Assembly (NCBI GenBank): GCA_949840465.1
Contig: CATKXE010000034.1
Location: forward strand, 1 to 33,460
DNA length: 33,460 nucleotides
Direction: 5' to 3'
DNA from: an uncultured Lachnospiraceae bacterium
GTDB lineage: Bacteria; Bacillota; Clostridia; Lachnospirales; Lachnospiraceae
Shown: in pieces, positions 29,971 through 33,460 of the stretch
Layout: each line of letters starts with the position of its first letter
How positions within the stretch are numbered: position 1 is the first letter of the stretch
Position numbers and translations under genes: made by a program
The notes under the pieces: generated by a model
The model's input: the letters and a program-made list of their open reading frames with translations, nothing else
Told to the model about the DNA's origin: nothing
Database searches by the model: none

Positions 29971-30042
29971 AACTCTAAGAATATTCAAATCATCCCCTGG
30001 CTTGGGGATGGAACATAACAGGAAATGAAAAAGGAGTCCGTC

Positions 30043-30744
30043 ATGAAATTCAGGAAAATAAACTCATTATCTATCAAAGAATTATTTATCTCCCAGATTG
30101 AGGAGATGATCCTCTCCGGTGAATTGGAACCAGGCGAAAAACTGCCGACGGAGAGGGAAATCGCCGACGAAATGGCTATCAGCAAGACCATCGTGCATGA
30201 GGGCATCCGGGAACTTTCGCGGATTGGATTTTTGGATGTCATTTCCAGAAAAGGAGTATATGTGGCTGATTATACCAGCGCCGGGAATCTGGATACCCTG
30301 CTCGCGATCATCCGCTACCAGGGAGGCATGCCAGATAAGAAGATGATCGACAGCCTTTTGGACGCCCGGCTCTATCTGGAATGCCCTGCCCTGGAAATCC
30401 TTGCCGGCAGGCGCAGGGATTCGGATTTCCGGCAGCTGGAAGCCCTGCTTGGACAGATGAAAGAGGCGTTTTCCCAGGATATCGAAGCATTTGCTACCTC
30501 TCTGTTTGTGTTTCGCCGAACCATCGTGGTGCTGAGTGGGAACTGCATCTCTCCCTTAATCATGAACGCTTTCTTCACCGCATCCATTTCCGCCTGGATC
30601 AATTACTGTGAACTGATGGGCCGGGAACAGATTTACGAAAATCTGTCAAAGACCACAAAATGCCTCCGACACGGCGACGCCGGAACGGCAAAGGAACTTT
30701 TCAGAAGCCATATCGAGCGGTTCCGGGAACATATTTTAACGTAG
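30043..30744 (+). CDS. GntR-family regulator, FadR subfamily (FCD domain)
   Basis: This 233-residue transcriptional regulator has an N-terminal winged HTH: IKELFISQIEEMILSGELEP, GEKLPTEREIADEMAISKTI, VHEGIRELSRIGFLDVISRK, GVYVADY. An all-helical FCD ligand-binding domain follows. Ligands of this group are usually acyl-CoAs or organic acids held by a metal with His/Asp. The final HIERFREHIL matches the usual metal-ligand helix, but the middle His (often HxxxH) seems replaced by LFVFRRTIVV. ATG 30043, with AAGGAG 5 nt upstream, is preferred to an ATG 18 nt earlier. It probably controls the divergent flavoprotein-hypA unit through the operator at 29923. Confidence 0.9.
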   Translation: MKFRKINSLSIKELFISQIEEMILSGELEPGEKLPTEREIADEMAISKTIVHEGIRELSRIGFLDVISRKGVYVADYTSAGNLDTLLAIIRYQGGMPDKKMIDSLLDARLYLECPALEILAGRRRDSDFRQLEALLGQMKEAFSQDIEAFATSLFVFRRTIVVLSGNCISPLIMNAFFTASISAWINYCELMGREQIYENLSKTTKCLRHGDAGTAKELFRSHIERFREHILT

Positions 30745-30829
30745 GGATCTTGTTACGGTGCAGGATCCCGTGGACACATATTTTATCCATGGCTATCTTT
30801 TTCTTCACAGTATCACCCCGGCCATCTGA

Positions 30830-31702
30830 TCAGGCGCAACTGCACAGTTTGCAGGCGTTCTTTTCCTGTCCGGCAATCCTCACCTGGCCTTTCGCATTTT
30901 CATCATCCAGGATCAGTTCCCCCACATCCGGCGCCTGAATCCGGCCGGACAGAGGATTCTTAATACTGTCCACCCTTGTGGTAATGGCCGCCTCCACTTC
31001 GGATTTCTCAAACGCAAGATCCGTGCCGATCATCTCGCAATCAATCAGTTTTAAATTTTTACAGTAGCACAAAGGCTGGGTCCCGATGATCCTGCAGTTG
31101 ACCAGGGTCAGCCCGTCGGAATACCATGCCAGATATTCTCCCTGAACTACGCTGTCCCTGACCGTGATATTTTCGCCGTGCCAGAAAGCATCCTTTGTGT
31201 CAAACACACAGTTTTCAAAGACAGCGTTTTTGATGTACTGGAAGGAGTATTTTCCTCTGAAATCTACGCCCCTGAATGTCAGGTTTTCCGAGCGCATCAT
31301 AAAATACTCGCTTACCGCCCTGGTGTCTTCCATACGGATTCCCCGCACAGACCAGCCAAATTCCGGTGAAACAATATCGCAATTCCGTATAAAGACATTG
31401 CTGCACTCCCGAAGCGCTTTGATCCCGTGCAGCTTCGTATCCACAATCTCTATCTGGTCTGAATACCACAATGCGGCCCTGCAGCTTTCGGTCATTTCCG
31501 AATCCGTGATCGTAAGCCCCCGGTCATGCCAGAAGGGGTAACGCAGATTGAAAAAGCAGTGCGCCGCCTCAATATCCTTTCCCTCCTTAAAAGCGCTCTC
31601 GCCGTCTGCCGGCCCGTCAAATACGCAGTTCCTTGCCAAAATCCCATTACATCCATAAAGCGCGCGTTCCATATCAAAAGACTGGTTTTCAATTATTGTC
31701 AT
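30830..31702 (-). CDS. DUF3737 family protein (parallel beta-helix)
   Basis: At 290 residues this is a full-length DUF3737 protein. The sequence is a run of degenerate repeats of about 20 residues that should coil into a right-handed beta-helix: LRYPFWHDRGLTITDSEMTE, AALWYSDQIEIVDTKLHGIK, YSFQYIKNAVFENCVFDTKD, AFWHGENITVRDSVVQGEYL, AWYSDGLTLVNCRIIGTQPL. The C-terminal VEAAITTRVDSIKNPLSGRI is diagnostic. No enzymatic role is established. The tail CKLCSCA adds three closely spaced cysteines. ATG 31702 follows GGAGGAGATTAGAG. It probably shares a transcript with the small protein gene upstream. Confidence 0.9.
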   Translation of the reverse strand: MTIIENQSFDMERALYGCNGILARNCVFDGPADGESAFKEGKDIEAAHCFFNLRYPFWHDRGLTITDSEMTESCRAALWYSDQIEIVDTKLHGIKALRECSNVFIRNCDIVSPEFGWSVRGIRMEDTRAVSEYFMMRSENLTFRGVDFRGKYSFQYIKNAVFENCVFDTKDAFWHGENITVRDSVVQGEYLAWYSDGLTLVNCRIIGTQPLCYCKNLKLIDCEMIGTDLAFEKSEVEAAITTRVDSIKNPLSGRIQAPDVGELILDDENAKGQVRIAGQEKNACKLCSCA

Positions 31703-31799
31703 TCTCTAATCTCCTCCGTTTCCATTTTATGCCCAAAGGACATCCCCTTATGGCCGTCCGGCCGTTTCACAAGGTATATATTGTTGTTCTGAATCCCTG

Positions 31800-32057
31800 T
31801 CATCTGCACCGGCTGATCTGATAGACCAGATAATCCAGACAGTCAATGCGTTTTTCTTCTTCATGCACTTTGTGCAGAAGTCTCTCTCTGTGGTTTTCCA
31901 GCCGCTTCAAAAGCTCTGTCTTTTCCCCGCAATCCAGAGAGGCCATGCAGCATTGAATTGTATCCGGGCTGCATCCCGCATCCCTCAGATTTTGAATGAC
32001 TGCTTCTTTTGACCCATAGGAGGCCATTCCCTCCAATCCACTCCTTTTATCATCCAT
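31800..32057 (-). CDS. Small helical protein next to DUF3737
   Basis: This 85-residue protein is mostly alpha-helical and charged: YGSKEAVIQNLRDAGCSPDT, IQCCMASLDCGEKTELLKRL, ENHRERLLHKVHEEEKRIDC, LDYLVYQISRCR. I recall similar proteins (LL..HR..LL...H...k.id.LDYL) as common uncharacterised clostridial neighbours of regulators, and a domain name escapes me. Six cysteines in 85 residues is noteworthy. Start ATG at 32057 (GGGGAATGAAA upstream) or 32063. The gene precedes DUF3737 by about 100 bp. Confidence 0.65.
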   Translation of the reverse strand: MDDKRSGLEGMASYGSKEAVIQNLRDAGCSPDTIQCCMASLDCGEKTELLKRLENHRERLLHKVHEEEKRIDCLDYLVYQISRCR

Positions 32058-32063
32058 TTTCAT

Positions 32064-32454
32064 TCCCCGCTACTGATCTGTACAATTTTATTCCCTCAGC
32101 CTTCCAGAACCGGATTGTCCTGCACTGCCTGTAAGGACTTTGTTCTGTTTTTCTATGGTTAAAATTATATCGGGCTTTTTATAAAATAGCAAATACTTAT
32201 ATTCAATCCGTATCAATAGGAATTTCTTAGTCATAATTCTGGCTTCCCAACCTTTTTAAGCCTTTTCCATACGCAGACAGCTTGTAATCGAAAAAATCGG
32301 AGAGCATGGATTGCCCTCCGGTTCCTTTTTCTCTTTGCAAAAGGCTTTTGCTCCTTCAGGCATCATGCAACCCCGGTCCAGGTTCTCCCTGCGATCCGGC
32401 AGGCCCGGGATTCCCCGGCGGCGCAAGGTAGAACGAAGGAGCAATAAGCATGTT
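32064..32454. other. Gene-poor stretch
   Basis: No convincing gene. A minus-strand frame that ends near 32259 contains GLPDRRENLDRGCMMPEGAK, AFCKEKKEPEGNPCSPIF, which has some coding character and four cysteines, but it lacks a start and runs through the end of the XRE gene. It may be a remnant. The sequence near 32160-32230 is AT-rich and may hold the promoter of the small protein/DUF3737 pair, although I see no clear -35/-10 pair. Confidence 0.35.
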
Positions 32455-32904
32455 TTATTTCCTGCATCTCCAAACCGATGCCAGGATATCTTTAAGAACC
32501 AGGAAAGAATCCAGTTCATTGTATCCATATTTCTTTTTCAGGCTTTCCAGTAATCTTTCCAGCTCCACCGCATAGCAGTCCGTATCGACTTCATCCTGGT
32601 AGCGGGATAATATCGGATATTTTTTGCTCCATGCCTTTGTCCAGTCTATTTTATCCGTTACTTCCTCGCCCGTCCTGTCGATCACTTCCTGTATCTCTTT
32701 GATGTCGATATCAAACTCAACCAGCTCGTCCAATGACAGTCCATACAGAACCGCAAGCCGCTTCGACTGGCGGATATCCGGCAAAGTTTCATCTGTTTCC
32801 CATTTTGAGATTGTCTGTCTGCTTATCCCCAGTTTTCCAGCAACTTCTTCCTGGGACAGCCCCCTCTTCTTCCGTGCGTTAAATAAATGATTTCCCAAAC
32901 TCAT
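32455..32904 (-). CDS. XRE-family HTH transcriptional regulator
   Basis: This 149-residue regulator has the N-terminal HTH LGNHLFNARKKRGLSQEEVA, GKLGISRQTISKWETDETLP, DIRQSKRLAVLYGLSLDELV. An acidic C-terminal part (about residues 70-149) shows no known ligand domain. The N-terminal sequence closely follows the common HTH_3 type found in small clostridial repressors. ATG 32904 follows AGGAGGTC. Its target is unknown; the small protein/DUF3737 pair downstream is the nearest candidate. Confidence 0.9.
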   Translation of the reverse strand: MSLGNHLFNARKKRGLSQEEVAGKLGISRQTISKWETDETLPDIRQSKRLAVLYGLSLDELVEFDIDIKEIQEVIDRTGEEVTDKIDWTKAWSKKYPILSRYQDEVDTDCYAVELERLLESLKKKYGYNELDSFLVLKDILASVWRCRK

Positions 32905-33042
32905 GGCATGACCTCCTAAAATATGATTTATTCTGATTATACGATCCCCGCGGCAGGAACGCCACCAACATAACCATTCACTTCCGCCCGTTTTATTAAC
33001 GCCAAAGCGACTATTTTTTTCACTTCATCCCTGAGAGCCTAA

Positions 33043-33071
33043 TTGAAACCTATTGTAAAACATGCTATACT
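33043..33071 (+). promoter_or_regulatory. Promoter of the LysR gene
   Basis: TTGAAA (33043-33048), 17-nt spacer, TATACT (33066-33071). The transcript has an untranslated leader of about 160 nt containing three degenerate repeats. Confidence 0.6.
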
Positions 33072-33080
33072 TTGTGGAAC

Positions 33081-33204
33081 GACCGCATAGCCATTGCAGG
33101 ATGCCCCCGGACATACTTTTTGAAGCGGCCGCATAGCCGGCATGACCCCTGATACTTTGCAATAGTCACATGGCCGGAATGGGATGCTTTGGGGCATACG
33201 ACAT
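33081..33204 (+). repeat. Three degenerate direct repeats in the LysR leader
   Basis: The units begin GACCGCATAGCC (33081), GGCCGCATAGCC (33127) and GTCACATGGCC (33166), and each ends with a variant of GATGC..CCGG..CATAC (for unit 2 CCCCTGATACTTT). The period is about 40-45 bp. Unit 1 (CATTGCAGGATGCCC) resembles CATTACAGGATGCCC in the repeat at 437, so all may belong to one family. Confidence 0.5.
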
Positions 33205-33238
33205 AGAACCAATGGTATGAAAGGACAAGATCAAACAT

Positions 33239-33460
33239 ATGGAATTACGTGTACTTCAATATTTCCTTGCCGTAGCAAGGGAACAAAGTATCATAAGAGC
33301 GGCGGAATCCCTGCATCTTTCACAACCTACGCTTTCTACACAGATAAAAGCAATGGAGGAAGAATTGGGGAAAAAACTTTTGATCCGCGGGACAAAAGGC
33401 TCAAGAAAAGTAACCCTTACGGAAGAAGGCATGATCCTTCGGAAACGGGCGGAGGAAATC
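33239..33460 (+). CDS. LysR-family transcriptional regulator (3' end outside window)
   Basis: The N-terminal winged HTH of a LysR regulator reads MELRVLQYFLAVAREQSIIR, AAESLHLSQPTLSTQIKAME, EELGKKLLIRGTKGSRKVTL, TEEGMILRKRAEEI and then the window ends. The effector-binding domain is not visible. The AAAGGA that could serve as RBS is about 14 nt upstream of the ATG, rather far. The start ATG at 33239 gives the standard LysR N-terminus (M.L..L.YFLAVA...S...AA..L..SQP.LS.QI). Confidence 0.95.
   Translation, partial: MELRVLQYFLAVAREQSIIRAAESLHLSQPTLSTQIKAMEEELGKKLLIRGTKGSRKVTLTEEGMILRKRAEEI

Noticed and set aside
1..33460. CRISPR array, tRNA, rRNA or complete insertion sequence
   Set aside because: I looked for evenly spaced repeats, cloverleaf ends and transposase motifs on both strands and found none beyond a weak transposase-like tail near 4831-4878.

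Overview
The window looks like chromosomal DNA of an anaerobic gut Clostridium-type Firmicute, most likely Lachnospiraceae. The grounds are strong GGAGG ribosome binding sites, a YesM/YesN-controlled sugar ABC operon, a nadA-nadB-nadC-niaR cluster, several oxygen-sensitive ferredoxin-type proteins and a DUF3737 gene. I found no rRNA, tRNA, CRISPR array, prophage or intact insertion sequence.

Layout. 1-3200: a cut-off response regulator, then an XRE regulator/membrane protein pair behind a promoter with a clear inverted-repeat operator. A patch of gene wreckage follows (tails of an ABC permease and an effector-binding regulator, and an orphan RelE/ParE toxin with only the end of its antitoxin), then a DUF3267 zincin-like membrane protein. 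3200-4980: a small plus-strand operon (HD hydrolase, truncated sugar acetyltransferase, HAD phosphatase) behind an attenuator-like leader, ending at a 50-bp perfect palindrome. 4978-10794: a minus-strand operon for a CUT1 sugar importer (binding lipoprotein, hairpin, two permeases) plus its YesM/YesN two-component system.

10795-17131: accessory region with a rifamycin ADP-ribosyltransferase (arr), NUDIX and RibD_C-like genes, a decayed lipoprotein locus driven by two tandem promoters each carrying a TACAnnTGTA operator, and a chemoreceptor gene behind a 210-nt structured leader. Part of that leader is also found upstream of arr. 17148-20127: a quaternary-amine (OpuC-like) importer operon with an Rrf2 regulator and a coupled 41-codon permease remnant. 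20276-24976: a flavin/ferredoxin gene divergent from nadABC-niaR, the de novo NAD operon and its probable niacin-responsive repressor. The intergenic region has repeated TTGATGTAA half-sites, one pair of which folds over a ribosome binding site.

24997-33460: an NhaC-type antiporter; a hypA plus large iron-sulfur flavoprotein operon, divergent from a FadR-type GntR regulator with a perfect TnGTnnnACnA box between them; DUF3737 and a small helical protein; an XRE regulator; and the start of a LysR gene behind a leader with three degenerate repeats.

The best leads are regulatory: the shared arr/chemoreceptor leader, the duplicated operator-promoter modules at 14670-14759, a dispersed hairpin repeat (437, 23440, perhaps 33081), the RBS-sequestering palindrome at 20897 and the HD-operon attenuator. 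All family assignments come from reading the sequence; no database search was run.
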